This document shows positions 1 through 8,354 of a stretch of DNA of 64,000 nucleotides, in pieces. Where the stretch lies: the NCBI GenBank assembly GCA_001580565.1, contig LRBF01000271.1, positions 84,759 through 148,758 of the forward strand, read 5' to 3'. Below the pieces are notes generated by a model. It saw only the letters and a list, made by a program, of their open reading frames with translations, did not search any database and was not told the DNA's origin. The first letter of the stretch is position 1, and the number at the start of each line of letters is the position of its first letter. Position numbers and translations under genes: made by a program. Origin of the DNA: Caballeronia megalochromosomata (GTDB lineage: Bacteria > Pseudomonadota > Gammaproteobacteria > Burkholderiales > Burkholderiaceae).

Positions 1-233
1 CACGCCTCACGCAGATCGTCGGCGAATGCTCGGATCAGGTGCGCCGCGTACGCGAGTTGACGCTGCGGCTGATCGATCTCGACGAATCGCAGGCGCAAGA
101 CCTGCGCGCGATCATCAACGCATTGCGGCAAGGCGATGTGTCGTCGGTGCAAGCGCTCTGCCGCGAGAATCGCGCGCGCAATCTTCAGACGCAAATCGCA
201 GCGCTGCGACGCTTCAGGATTCTCGACGTCTGA
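1..233 (+). CDS. C-terminal fragment of a probable GntR-family (FCD) transcriptional regulator, 5' truncated by the window
   Basis: Only the last 76 or so residues are present; the reading frame is open to the left edge and ends at TGA 231-233. The visible part is all-helical and ends in the pattern RAIINALRQGDVSSVQALC followed by a basic helix, which resembles the final helices of the FCD effector domain in GntR-family regulators (His/Arg-x-x-Ile-x-x-Ala-Leu...Gly-Asp then a short helix). No DNA-binding domain can be seen, so the family call rests on this tail alone. It converges on the universal stress gene just downstream. It could be another helical regulator. Confidence 0.5.
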   Translation, partial: RLTQIVGECSDQVRRVRELTLRLIDLDESQAQDLRAIINALRQGDVSSVQALCRENRARNLQTQIAALRRFRILDV

Positions 234-243
234 TCACGCCGCA

Positions 244-744
244 TCAGGCGTGATTTACTTGCAACGCCGCTTCGCGCAATGCGATCACGCGCGCCTGTTC
301 CGTGACGCATCCGGTCGCGATCAACACTTCCCGATCCGAATGGCGGCACACCACGTTGCGCACGTGGTTCACGCCCACGCCGAACAATCCGCGCTTCTTC
401 GCACCGAGCACGATGAGATCCGCGTCGAGGCGCTCAGCCTCAGCCGCGATCACGCGGCCAATGCTGCGGCCGTCCAAGGGCAGCGTGCGCGTCTGCCACT
501 TCGCGTCGATACCCGCGCGCCCGAGCATCTTTTCGCTGTGGCGCCGAATCACGAGCGCAAGCTGATTGACGATGGCCTGTGTGTCGCAAAGACCTTCCAT
601 CTGCCAGCCTGCCCACCACGGCGAAGATTCGATAACGTGCAGCACGGTCAGACGCGCACGGCTTTCGCGCGCCCGCGCAATGGCGCTCGACAAGGCGGCT
701 TCGCTGAAGCTTTGTCCCACGGCGACGAGAATATGTTGGTACAT
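244..744 (-). CDS. Universal stress protein, UspA family
   Basis: This 166-residue protein has the single Usp domain: N-terminal beta strand YQHILVAVGQS, a central strand ARLTVLHVIESS, and the C-terminal ADLIVLGAKKRGLFGVGVNHV segment where ATP-binding members carry G-2X-G-9X-G(S/T). Here the usual GS is replaced by GVNHV, so the nucleotide-binding loop is altered and ATP binding is uncertain. A strong ribosome binding site (GGAGG) sits 8 bases before the ATG at 744. Proteins of this family act in the cytoplasm in stress survival; the exact role here is not deducible. It stands alone, convergent with the upstream regulator fragment and divergent from the tandem-HTH LysR gene. Confidence 0.85.
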   Translation of the reverse strand: MYQHILVAVGQSFSEAALSSAIARARESRARLTVLHVIESSPWWAGWQMEGLCDTQAIVNQLALVIRRHSEKMLGRAGIDAKWQTRTLPLDGRSIGRVIAAEAERLDADLIVLGAKKRGLFGVGVNHVRNVVCRHSDREVLIATGCVTEQARVIALREAALQVNHA

Positions 745-882
745 GGCGTCAATCCTCCGATCATTTAATGACGCCGTTTGCAGGCGCCTGTCGTTCTGTG
801 CATGACGTCATGATCGGCGCCGACAATTAGCGGGAAGTGAGCGTGCGCATCCGAAAGCGTTACGATGCGATAAATCAAACTG

Positions 883-2175
883 ATGGCATCCGCTCCCCTT
901 TCATCGATGGACAATCGCGAACTGCTCAACCTCGCTTACCTGCGCGCCTTCCGCCTGGTCGCTCAGACCGGGAGCGCCACGCGCGCCGCCGCCGCGCTGT
1001 TTCGCGCGCAATCGGCGGTCACGCGGTCGCTGCAGGAACTCGAAGCGGCGGTCGGCGAAACGTTGCTTGAGCGCCGTCCTTCCGGCATGCTCCCCACGCC
1101 CGCAGGGCGCGCCGTGCTGTTGCGCTGCCAGCGCATCTTCGCGGAGCTGGAAGAACTGGCGCAATGGTGCGCGACGCGGCAATCGCGCCGCCGAACCGGC
1201 ACGGGCGGCACGCTGCCCGCCTTTCTGCTCAACACGCGGCGGCTGCAATTGTTCTCCGCGCTTGCGCGCCATCGTCATATGCCGAGCGCGGCGCAGACAC
1301 TGGGACTCAGTCAGCCGGCCGTGAGCAGCGCGATCCGCATCATGGAGACGGGCGCGGGCATGCAATTGTTTTATCGCAGCCCGCGCGGACTGCTGCTTAC
1401 GAGCGAGGGCGAGACCTTCGTGCTGCACGTGCGCCGCGCGCTCAACGAACTGCGCCACATTCCCGATGATCTCGCGGCGTTGCGCGGCACGATTCAGGGT
1501 TACGTCACGGTCGGCGCGCTGCCGCTCGGCAGAACGCTGATCCTCCCGGGCGCGATCGCGCGCGTGGCCGCGCAATATCCGGGCGTGCGCATCGTGACCG
1601 ACGAGAGCGCGTATGAAACGCTCGTCGCGGGACTGCGTGCGGGCGATATCGACTTCGTGCTCGGCGCATTGCGTCAGAACGATGCATCGAGCGGCCTCGT
1701 CAACGAGCGCATGATGTCGGAAGATATCGTCGTGATCGCGCGTAGCGGACATCCGCTCGCGGGCAAGAGCGGACTGACGCTCAAGGACCTGATTACCGCG
1801 CAATGGATCTTGCCGCGCAGTCAGGCGCCCGCGCGTGGCATGTTCGAAGCGCAATTCAGGCGCGCCAAGCTGAAGCCGCCGATGCCGTCCGTCGAGACCG
1901 CCGACCTCGCCGTCATCCGTGGTCTTCTGATGCACACGGACATGCTCGCCGCCGTCTCCGCACAACAACTGCACTACGAATGCGAATCGGGCCAGCTCGT
2001 GGTGATGGACATTCCTCTGCAACACACGCGGCGTGAAATCGGACTCACGATGCGCGCGGGCGGCACGCCGTCGCCAGCAGCAAGGGCGCTGATCGATGCG
2101 ATCCGGTTGACCGTCGATCAGCTCGGACATGAACTGCGCCGCGAATCGCGTGGCATCGTCAAAACTGTCGCCTGA
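883..2175 (+). CDS. LysR-type regulator with two tandem N-terminal winged-helix domains
   Basis: At 430 residues this is about 125 longer than a normal LysR regulator (about 300). The extra length is a second DNA-binding domain: residues 18-78 (AYLRAFRLVAQTGSATRAAA, then AVTRSLQELEAAVG and LLERRPSG) and residues 118-178 (RRLQLFSALARHRHMPSAAQ, then AVSSAIRIMETGAGMQLFYR) both read as complete LysR winged helices, separated by a basic linker (about 95-115). The periplasmic-binding-protein-like effector domain follows from about 205 to 410. The next gene, 41 bases downstream on the same strand, is an O-methyltransferase and may be co-transcribed. No clear ribosome binding site precedes ATG 883; ATG 907 (MDNREL) is an alternative start. 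The ligand is unknown. Confidence 0.85.
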   Translation: MASAPLSSMDNRELLNLAYLRAFRLVAQTGSATRAAAALFRAQSAVTRSLQELEAAVGETLLERRPSGMLPTPAGRAVLLRCQRIFAELEELAQWCATRQSRRRTGTGGTLPAFLLNTRRLQLFSALARHRHMPSAAQTLGLSQPAVSSAIRIMETGAGMQLFYRSPRGLLLTSEGETFVLHVRRALNELRHIPDDLAALRGTIQGYVTVGALPLGRTLILPGAIARVAAQYPGVRIVTDESAYETLVAGLRAGDIDFVLGALRQNDASSGLVNERMMSEDIVVIARSGHPLAGKSGLTLKDLITAQWILPRSQAPARGMFEAQFRRAKLKPPMPSVETADLAVIRGLLMHTDMLAAVSAQQLHYECESGQLVVMDIPLQHTRREIGLTMRAGGTPSPAARALIDAIRLTVDQLGHELRRESRGIVKTVA

Positions 2176-2216
2176 TGCATTGGTAGACGCAATCAACGCA
2201 ACGAAAGGGAGAGGCA

Positions 2217-2882
2217 ATGAACGAGCAGCAATGGATTGCGATGGACGAATACGTGTGCGAGCGAACGCAAACGCCGGACGAAGCGCTCGAAGCAGCCCTC
2301 AAGTCGAGCATGGACGCGGGATTGCCCGCCATCAGCGTGGCGCCGAATCAGGGCAAGCTGCTGCAGATGCTCGCTCGTCTGCGCGGCGCGCGGCGCATTC
2401 TCGAACTCGGCACGCTCGGCGGATACAGCACGATCTGGCTCGCGCGCGCCCTGCCCGAAGATGGCACGCTGCTCACGCTCGAAGCCGTCGAGCATCACGC
2501 GAACGTCGCGCGCAGGAATATCGAGCGCGCGGGTTTGTCGGGCGTGGTGTCGGTGATCGTGGGCAATGCGGTCGATACGCTCGAGGCTTTCATTCGCGAC
2601 GGCATCCCGCCTTTCGATTTCATCTTTCTCGATGCCGACAAACAAACCTATCCCGCGTACCTGCGCCTCGTGCTGCGTCTTAGCCGGCCGGGCACCTTGA
2701 TCGTCGCGGATAACGTGATTCGCCAAGGCCGCGTGGCGGACGCGGGCAGCACCGACCCGGACGTGATCGGCGTGCGGACGTTCTTTGACATGCTCGCCGC
2801 CGATGCGCATGTGTCCTCCACGGCGATTCAAACGGTCGGCAGCAAGGGATGGGACGGATTCTCGATTTCGATCGTGTCGTGA
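2217..2882 (+). CDS. SAM-dependent O-methyltransferase, catechol-O-methyltransferase-like family 3
   Basis: The 221-residue protein has the class I methyltransferase order of motifs: SAM-binding ILELGTLGGYSTIWLARALP (about 60-80), acidic LLTLEAVEHHA binding the ribose, FDFIFLDADKQTYP (about 140) carrying the conserved metal-coordinating Asp of this family, and TLIVADNVIRQGRV. These features are typical of cation-dependent O-methyltransferases acting on catechol-like small molecules, but the substrate cannot be read from sequence. A GGGAG ribosome binding site lies just before ATG 2217. It follows the tandem-HTH LysR gene and is probably controlled by it or read through from it. Confidence 0.88.
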   Translation: MNEQQWIAMDEYVCERTQTPDEALEAALKSSMDAGLPAISVAPNQGKLLQMLARLRGARRILELGTLGGYSTIWLARALPEDGTLLTLEAVEHHANVARRNIERAGLSGVVSVIVGNAVDTLEAFIRDGIPPFDFIFLDADKQTYPAYLRLVLRLSRPGTLIVADNVIRQGRVADAGSTDPDVIGVRTFFDMLAADAHVSSTAIQTVGSKGWDGFSISIVS

Positions 2883-2939
2883 CCGGCGCGTGCAGTTATA
2901 GGCTCTAATCGACACCGGGAAAATAATTGCCAGCGGTTC

Positions 2940-2968
2940 CGAATTTTTTTCTTCCGAAAAAATATTCG
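2940..2968. terminator. AT-rich hairpin between the methyltransferase and the sigma-factor operon
   Basis: Arms CGAATTTTTTTC (2940-2951) and GAAAAAATATTCG (2956-2968) pair apart from one bulged base, with a TTCC loop. The T and A runs sit inside the stem, so on either strand the transcript could fold into a stem with uridine-rich stretches. It lies 58 bases beyond the methyltransferase stop codon and could end that transcript. It is unusually AT-rich for this genome. A regulatory role for the downstream operon is the alternative. Confidence 0.4.
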
Positions 2969-3041
2969 AGCCGCCGATGGAATAAAACGCTCGTCCTGAA
3001 GGTTAGCGCATCGAGAGCCCCAAAAAAATCGATGCACCAAC

Positions 3042-3620
3042 ATGGACGAGCCCTTTATCGCACAACACATGTTTCGGCGCATGCGGCGTGCAGTCAAGCA
3101 CGTTGCACCGCACGAAACGACACTTGAGCGCCCGCGGATGAGAAGCGTCGTGCGCCACGCATTCATCGGCGTGTGCATCGCCGTGGCCGGCGCGGGCTGG
3201 TGCGCCGCCATGCACGTCTCGCCCGACATGCTCAACGCGGCCGCCGTGATGGCGTTGATGGAGACATCGGGTCTGCGCAACACGAACCTGCGGCCGCTCG
3301 TGTCGCATGATCCGCACTTCATCGAACTCACGCCGGTCGGCCTCGAATTGATCGCGAACCAGACGCGGACCGCCGGCAGGTTCACGCATATCGACGAATT
3401 CGATTACCGCAACGCAGACGGCGAGGCCGTGGTCCTTCTGATCGCATCCGCGCCGTTCGCGAATGATGCGCCGCACTGGAGCGCGCAGCGCGTGGGCGAA
3501 ATCCGCCTTCTGACATGGACCGTCGACGGCAGGCGCCATGTGCTCGCGGGACGCGCGACCACGCACGGACTCATGCGCGCCGCCGACGCGCTGACGCTGG
3601 CTGCGCGGCAGACGCAATGA
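3042..3620 (+). CDS. Membrane-anchored protein resembling the sensor half of the downstream anti-sigma factor
   Basis: The 192-residue protein has one hydrophobic segment (about 37-55, HAFIGVCIAVAGAGWCAAM) and a roughly 130-residue exported domain. That domain has the same order of elements as the outer domain of the anti-sigma factor at 4150: a short strand ending in G-L/F-E-L, a Gly-Arg-x-x turn, then F-x-YR-x-A-x-GE-x-V-x-L, a tryptophan-containing strand with DG, and a final helix (compare FDYRNADGEAVVLLI with FMYRDAKGERVTLCI). It lacks the sigma-binding N-terminus. Its stop overlaps the sigma-factor start (ATGA), so it is the first gene of a three-gene operon. ATG 3138, directly before the hydrophobic segment, is a plausible alternative start. 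Function is inferred: a partner or decoy sensor for the sigma/anti-sigma pair. Confidence 0.65.
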   Translation: MDEPFIAQHMFRRMRRAVKHVAPHETTLERPRMRSVVRHAFIGVCIAVAGAGWCAAMHVSPDMLNAAAVMALMETSGLRNTNLRPLVSHDPHFIELTPVGLELIANQTRTAGRFTHIDEFDYRNADGEAVVLLIASAPFANDAPHWSAQRVGEIRLLTWTVDGRRHVLAGRATTHGLMRAADALTLAARQTQ

Positions 3621-4153
3621 CGACGGAAAGAGCGATGGACATCCGCGACGATCTGATCGAACACGTTCCGAGACTGCGCCGTTATGCGCGCGCGCTCCTG
3701 AACAATCGGGATCTCGCTGACGATCTCGTGCAGGACACGATCGAGCGTGCCTTGTCGCATATGAAGCGGTTCGAAGCGGGCACCGATCTGCGCGCATGGC
3801 TTTTCACCATCATGCACAACGTATTCGTGAATCAGGTGCGCAAGGCGCCTGCGCGTGCCATGCACGTATCCGTCGACGATGAAGACATCAACGAGCGCGA
3901 GTTCGCGGTGCCGGGCGGTCAGTTTGGCTCGCTAGAAGTGCGAGACCTCGACTACGCGTTGCAGCGTCTGCCCGCCGAGCAACGTGAAGTCGTGCTCCTC
4001 GTGGGCCTGGAAGAAATGAGTTATGCCGAAGTGGCGATCGCGCTCGATATTCCCATCGGCACCGTGATGTCGCGACTGTCGCGTGGACGCGAACGCCTGC
4101 GGGCGTTGATGGCGGGCACGCAACCCAGTGCCAAGCTGAAGGTGGTGCAATGA
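3617..4153 (+). CDS. ECF-type RNA polymerase sigma factor
   Basis: The 178-residue product has sigma region 2 (about 15-75, RRYARALLNNRDLADDLVQD and LRAWLFTIMHNVFVNQVRK) and region 4 (about 118-170, LPAEQREVVLLVGLEEMSYA then IPIGTVMSRLSRGRERLRAL), with no region 1 or 3, as expected for extracytoplasmic-function sigma factors. ATG 3617 overlaps the preceding stop codon; ATG 3635 is possible. Its own stop overlaps the start of the membrane anti-sigma gene, so the two are translationally coupled. It should direct RNA polymerase to a small regulon when released at the membrane; the inducing signal is not evident from neighbours. Confidence 0.93.
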   Translation: MTTERAMDIRDDLIEHVPRLRRYARALLNNRDLADDLVQDTIERALSHMKRFEAGTDLRAWLFTIMHNVFVNQVRKAPARAMHVSVDDEDINEREFAVPGGQFGSLEVRDLDYALQRLPAEQREVVLLVGLEEMSYAEVAIALDIPIGTVMSRLSRGRERLRALMAGTQPSAKLKVVQ

Positions 4154-4974
4154 GCGAACAACGAATCCCGATCAGCGAAGACGATCTTCACGCGTATGTC
4201 GACGGCGCGCTTTCGGCCGAGCGCCGTGAACAGGTCGAGCGCGCCATCGAACTGAATCCCGCGCTGGCCGCGCGTGTGAGCGACTATTTCTCGCTCAATA
4301 ACATGTTCCACGAGCGCTACGATCGCGTGCTCAATGAACCCATGCCCGCGCGCTTGCGCACGCTGAAGAAACGCCGCTGGTTCAGCGCGGCGAACTGGCC
4401 GCAATTCGCGGGCATGGCGGCGGCGCTCGTGTTGGGCATCGGCATTGGCATCGGCACGAACATGGGTCGCGATGCGATGTCGCCGCCGGGCGCGATTGCA
4501 TCGAATACCCGCAACGCGAGCGCCGAAGGCATGGAAGGCATGGCACGTCAGGCGGCGATCGCGCATGTCGTGTACATGCCCGCTGTCGATCGTCCTGACG
4601 ATATCGGCAGGGACCGCGATCAGGACTTCGTACAGTATCTATCGGACAAGCTCGGCACCGACGTGCATCCGCCACTGCTCACGAAAAGCGGTTTCGAGCT
4701 GATGGGAGGACGCATTCTTCCCGGCGACAACGGCCCGACCGCGCAATTCATGTATCGCGACGCCAAAGGCGAGCGCGTGACGCTGTGCATCTCGCATCGC
4801 AAGACGCGCAGCAACACGACCGCTTTCAAGCTATACCAGGACGGCCCCGTGAACGTGTTTTACTGGATCGATGGCGATTTCGGTTACGCGGTATCGGGCG
4901 GCATCGATCGCAAGGTGATGCTCGAGCTCGCCCACGATGTGTATGCGCAACTGACGCCATCGACGCCAGGCTGA
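4150..4974 (+). CDS. Transmembrane anti-sigma factor
   Basis: The 274-residue protein begins with a cytoplasmic anti-sigma domain (about 1-75; ISEDDLHAYVDGALSAERRE is the typical start of such zinc-free anti-sigma helices), has one transmembrane helix (about 83-102, WPQFAGMAAALVLGIGIGIG), and ends in a roughly 150-residue exported domain that resembles the separate protein encoded at 3042. It should hold the sigma factor encoded immediately upstream (ATGA overlap) inactive at the inner membrane. Family members of this layout are usually annotated as transmembrane transcriptional regulator (anti-sigma factor). No His-x3-Cys-x2-Cys zinc motif is visible. It converges on the SulP gene with only 4 bases between stop codons. 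Confidence 0.85.
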   Translation: MSEQRIPISEDDLHAYVDGALSAERREQVERAIELNPALAARVSDYFSLNNMFHERYDRVLNEPMPARLRTLKKRRWFSAANWPQFAGMAAALVLGIGIGIGTNMGRDAMSPPGAIASNTRNASAEGMEGMARQAAIAHVVYMPAVDRPDDIGRDRDQDFVQYLSDKLGTDVHPPLLTKSGFELMGGRILPGDNGPTAQFMYRDAKGERVTLCISHRKTRSNTTAFKLYQDGPVNVFYWIDGDFGYAVSGGIDRKVMLELAHDVYAQLTPSTPG

Positions 4975-4978
4975 TCGC

Positions 4979-6556
4979 TCACTCGGAAGTCATCTCCTGC
5001 CGGCTCACGCCGGGCCATCTGCCGCGTCTCACACGCGTGCCCGTTTGCGATCGCGCAGGCGGCAGCTTTCTGCATTCGACATGCATGCCGCGCGAAGGCG
5101 CCGCCGCTACGAACGCGTCAATCTCCTCGCGCACGTCCGGATCGATATAGTCCGCTCGCGATGCATCGAATATCACCGTCGCGCCATCGGGGATGCTGCG
5201 CAGATGATGCTTCAACGTGACCTTGCCGAGAAACGAAACGTCCTTGCGGAACGACACCAGGTAATGATCGTCGTGCTGCGTAACCGTGATCAGACGCCTT
5301 AGGTTGGCGCTGATCGCGAGCAGAAGACTGCATGCGATGCCCAGCAAGATGCCGATCAAAAGGTCCGTCAGCAACACGCCGGCAATCGTCACGATGAACG
5401 GCGCAAAACGTTCGATACCCTGCTTCGCGACTTCGGCGAACAACGAAGGTTTGGCGAGCTTGAGTCCCGTGAAAATCAGGATCGCCGCGAGACAGGCGAG
5501 CGGAATCAGGTTGATCACGCTCGTCAGCGCGAACACGCTCACGAGCAGCAGCGCGCCATGCACGAACGATGACCAGCGGCTCTGCGCGCCCGCATGCACG
5601 TTCGCCGAGCTACGCACGATGACCGAGGTGATCGGCAGCGCGCCGATCGCACCGGCCATCATGTTGCCGATGCCTTGCGCCTTCAGCTCGCGATCGGGAT
5701 GCGCCGCGCGCTTTTTCGGATCGAGTTGCTCGACGGCTTCGAGGCTCAGCAGCGTTTCGAGGCTCGCGACGATGGCGAGCGTGAAAGCGAGCCGCCACAC
5801 ATCGGGGTTCACGAACTGCGCGAAGTTCGGCAATTCGAGCGCATTTGTGAAAGCGCCGAACGATTCCAGCGACGGCAACGCGACGCGATGTTGCGCGGGC
5901 GGTGCGAAACCCGGCGCGAACAGATCGAGCAACACGGTCGCACCGATGCCGAACGCGACCACCGCGAGCGGCGCGGGCACGGCGCGCACGAGTGCGAAGC
6001 GGCGCATCGCACGCGTTTCCCAGCCTGCAAGCATCGCAAGCGAGACGACCGCGACGATGCACGCCGCCGCAGATAGCGGACCGAACGGCGTGCCGAGCAT
6101 GCCTGACCCGCTCGCAACCGGCGCACCTTCATTGGCGAAGCCCGCGGCGAGCGGAATCTGCTTGATGACGAGCAGAAGGCCGATCGCGGCGAGCATTCCT
6201 TTGATAACCGACGAAGGCACATAAGCCGCGAAGCGCCCCGCCTTCAACATGCCGAAGCCGAACTGGATCGCGCCCGAGAGCAGCACGGCCAGGAGGAACG
6301 CGGAAAAGCTGCCGAGCCCCGCGATGCCATCGACGACGATCACGATCAGGCCCGCGGCCGGACCGCTCACGCTCAAGTGCGAGCCGCTCAGCAGCGCGAC
6401 GACGAGTCCGCCGATGATGCCCGACAGAAGCCCCGCAAAGGGCTCGACGCCCGAAGCATTGGCGATGCCGAGGCACAGCGGCATCGCGACCAGAAACACG
6501 ACAGTGCCCGCGAACATGTCACGCGGGAAAGTGGCCAGACGTTTGACAAGGTTCAT
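4979..6556 (-). CDS. SulP-family anion permease with C-terminal STAS-like domain, probable bicarbonate transporter
   Basis: This 525-residue inner-membrane protein starts with the SulP signature region (DMFAGTVVFLVAMPLCLGIA, then GLLSGIIGGLVVALLSGSHL and SVSGPAAGLIVIV), has about 12 hydrophobic segments, and ends with a soluble STAS-like domain (about 430-500, including GATVIFDASRADYIDPDV). ATG 6556 was chosen because the membrane region starts right after it and AAGAAAAG precedes it; the longer frame upstream overlaps the carbonic anhydrase gene. The gene lies 83 bases downstream of a beta-carbonic anhydrase on the same strand. SulP permeases paired with carbonic anhydrase commonly move bicarbonate (BicA-like), so that is the likelier substrate than sulfate; this is inference from context. 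Confidence 0.88.
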   Translation of the reverse strand: MNLVKRLATFPRDMFAGTVVFLVAMPLCLGIANASGVEPFAGLLSGIIGGLVVALLSGSHLSVSGPAAGLIVIVVDGIAGLGSFSAFLLAVLLSGAIQFGFGMLKAGRFAAYVPSSVIKGMLAAIGLLLVIKQIPLAAGFANEGAPVASGSGMLGTPFGPLSAAACIVAVVSLAMLAGWETRAMRRFALVRAVPAPLAVVAFGIGATVLLDLFAPGFAPPAQHRVALPSLESFGAFTNALELPNFAQFVNPDVWRLAFTLAIVASLETLLSLEAVEQLDPKKRAAHPDRELKAQGIGNMMAGAIGALPITSVIVRSSANVHAGAQSRWSSFVHGALLLVSVFALTSVINLIPLACLAAILIFTGLKLAKPSLFAEVAKQGIERFAPFIVTIAGVLLTDLLIGILLGIACSLLLAISANLRRLITVTQHDDHYLVSFRKDVSFLGKVTLKHHLRSIPDGATVIFDASRADYIDPDVREEIDAFVAAAPSRGMHVECRKLPPARSQTGTRVRRGRWPGVSRQEMTSE

Positions 6557-6639
6557 GACTTTTCTTTGAACGAGTGGGGACCTGCGACAGTCGCGAAAAC
6601 GACATCGCATCGAGAAACAATCGACTGGAAAGAGCCGGT

Positions 6640-7287
6640 TTAAGCGGCCTGCAAGGATGTAACCTGAGCGCGCGCAGCGTCGTGCGGTTCGCACTCGTCC
6701 GCATAGCCGGAAGCGAGCACGTTGATGAGGCCGTCATGAAGGCCGAAGATCCACCCGTGAACGAGCGGCGGCGCGTCACGATCGGACACGATCGCGTGTT
6801 GCCGCAAGAGGCGCACTTGTTCGAGCACGTTCAGCTCCGCGAGGCGGTTCGTGCGGGTATCGAGCTCGGCGCAGGCATCGAGTTCGTGTCGATGGCGTTC
6901 CCCCAATGCGCACAGCGGCGCGATCCGGCGATTCACGTGCGGCAAGTCGCTCGATTGCGGCAGGAGCGAGGCGCGCACACCGCCGCATCCGTAATGGCCG
7001 CATACGATCACGTGATCGACTTTCAGCACATGAACGCCGTATTCCAAAACGCTCATCGTGTTGTCATCGGAAGGAGAGAACAGATTCGCGATGTTTCGAT
7101 GTACGAAAAGATCACCGGGATTGGCGTTCGTCACTGTCTCGGCCGGCACGCGGCTGTCCGCGCAGCCGATCCACAATACCTTCGGGCTCTGTCCCTGTGC
7201 GAGTCGAGGGAAGAATTGTTCATCGGCATGCCTGGTCTCATGTGCCCAGGCAATGTTTTCCAGCAGCATACGTTTCGGTCGATTCAT
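6640..7287 (-). CDS. can: Beta-class carbonic anhydrase
   Basis: The 215-residue enzyme interconverts CO2 and bicarbonate. Zinc ligands are visible as Cys42 and Asp44 in WIGCADSRVP and His98 and Cys101 in VCGHYGCGGV, and Arg46 completes the Asp-Arg dyad of beta enzymes. ATG 7287 (MNRPKRM) fits homologues; the frame is open to 7308. The gene is followed on the same strand by the SulP permease, suggesting an operon that imports bicarbonate and equilibrates it with CO2, as needed for carboxylation reactions or growth in low CO2. A long upstream region (7288-7525) shared with the divergent hydrolase presumably holds the promoter. Confidence 0.93.
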   Translation of the reverse strand: MNRPKRMLLENIAWAHETRHADEQFFPRLAQGQSPKVLWIGCADSRVPAETVTNANPGDLFVHRNIANLFSPSDDNTMSVLEYGVHVLKVDHVIVCGHYGCGGVRASLLPQSSDLPHVNRRIAPLCALGERHRHELDACAELDTRTNRLAELNVLEQVRLLRQHAIVSDRDAPPLVHGWIFGLHDGLINVLASGYADECEPHDAARAQVTSLQAA

Positions 7288-7525
7288 CCACTTTTCTCCA
7301 GATTCCAAAAGGGCCGCATACGCGTCGCGGTGCAGCGAACTTTCTTACGAATTACTTTCGCAGAAAAAGTTCAGCGGCGTCCAGAGAAAAAAATCGGCTG
7401 CACGAATCTCGCTTATCGCGGCATTGCATGCACGCGAATGATGCATTCGATGGTTACGTTTTATCGACGTGCGGAACTTGACGTCTGATAATCTTGAGCG
7501 CTCCAAGCTCAGTTTCCGTAATCAC

Positions 7526-8353
7526 ATGACAGATCCAGCAGCAAGCATCGACACGACGCGTTTCGTCGAATTGAACGGCGGCGCTTATCCGGTACGCATC
7601 GAATATCAATGGTTGAATGCGGAACGGATCGATGCGCCCATTGCGTTGTTTCTGCATGAGGGCCTCGGTTCGATCGCGTTATGGAAAGGCTGGCCGCAAA
7701 TGCTTTGCGACCGCCTGAATTGCCGTGGCCTCGTCTACTCCAGGCCAGGATATGGGCGCTCTACGCCGCGCCCGTCCGCGGAACGATGGCCGGTCGAGTT
7801 TCTGCATGAGCAGGCGCACAAGATACTGCCAGCGTTGCTCGATACACTCGGCATCGGCGCTGAAGAACGTTCGCGCATGTGGCTCGTCGGACATAGCGAT
7901 GGCGGCACGATCGCCCTGCTCTATGCAAGCGCGTTTAACGAAGCGCTCGCCGGTCTCGCCATCATGGCGCCGCATGTGTTCGTGGAACCGATGACGGTCG
8001 AAGGCATCGAAAAGGCCCGCAGCACGTATGAAACGACATCGTTCAGAGAGAAACTGAAGGCTTATCACGACGATGTGGATTCAGCCTTCTATGGATGGAA
8101 CGATGCGTGGCTGAATCCCGCGTTTCTGCATTGGGACATCACGGAAGAGATATCGTCGATCAGGCGGCCATTGCTCGCCATTCAAGGCCATGACGACGAA
8201 TATGCATCGATGCTGCAACTCGACAGCATCAAGTCGGCTGTCGATCACGCGCAACTCGTCAAGCTCGCGCAGTGCCGACATTCACCGCATCGCGATGCGC
8301 CCGATGACGTGAACGATGCGATTGCCGCTTTCGTGCAGTCGCATCAGCGTTGA
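7526..8353 (+). CDS. Alpha/beta-hydrolase fold protein
   Basis: The 275-residue protein has the alpha/beta-hydrolase layout: oxyanion region FLHEGLGSIALWKGW (about 42-56), a GYGRSTPRP loop, the nucleophile elbow VGHSDGG with Ser124, a probable catalytic Asp in IQGHDDEYAS and a His in CRHSPHRDAP. There is no signal peptide, so it is cytoplasmic. It looks like small-molecule esterases/hydrolases related to meta-cleavage-product hydrolases and haloperoxidase-like enzymes; substrate unknown. ATG 7526 (MTDPAAS) is preferred over the in-frame start at 7469. Its stop lies 1 base from the convergent polysaccharide deacetylase stop. Confidence 0.85.
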   Translation: MTDPAASIDTTRFVELNGGAYPVRIEYQWLNAERIDAPIALFLHEGLGSIALWKGWPQMLCDRLNCRGLVYSRPGYGRSTPRPSAERWPVEFLHEQAHKILPALLDTLGIGAEERSRMWLVGHSDGGTIALLYASAFNEALAGLAIMAPHVFVEPMTVEGIEKARSTYETTSFREKLKAYHDDVDSAFYGWNDAWLNPAFLHWDITEEISSIRRPLLAIQGHDDEYASMLQLDSIKSAVDHAQLVKLAQCRHSPHRDAPDDVNDAIAAFVQSHQR

Positions 8354-8354
8354 A

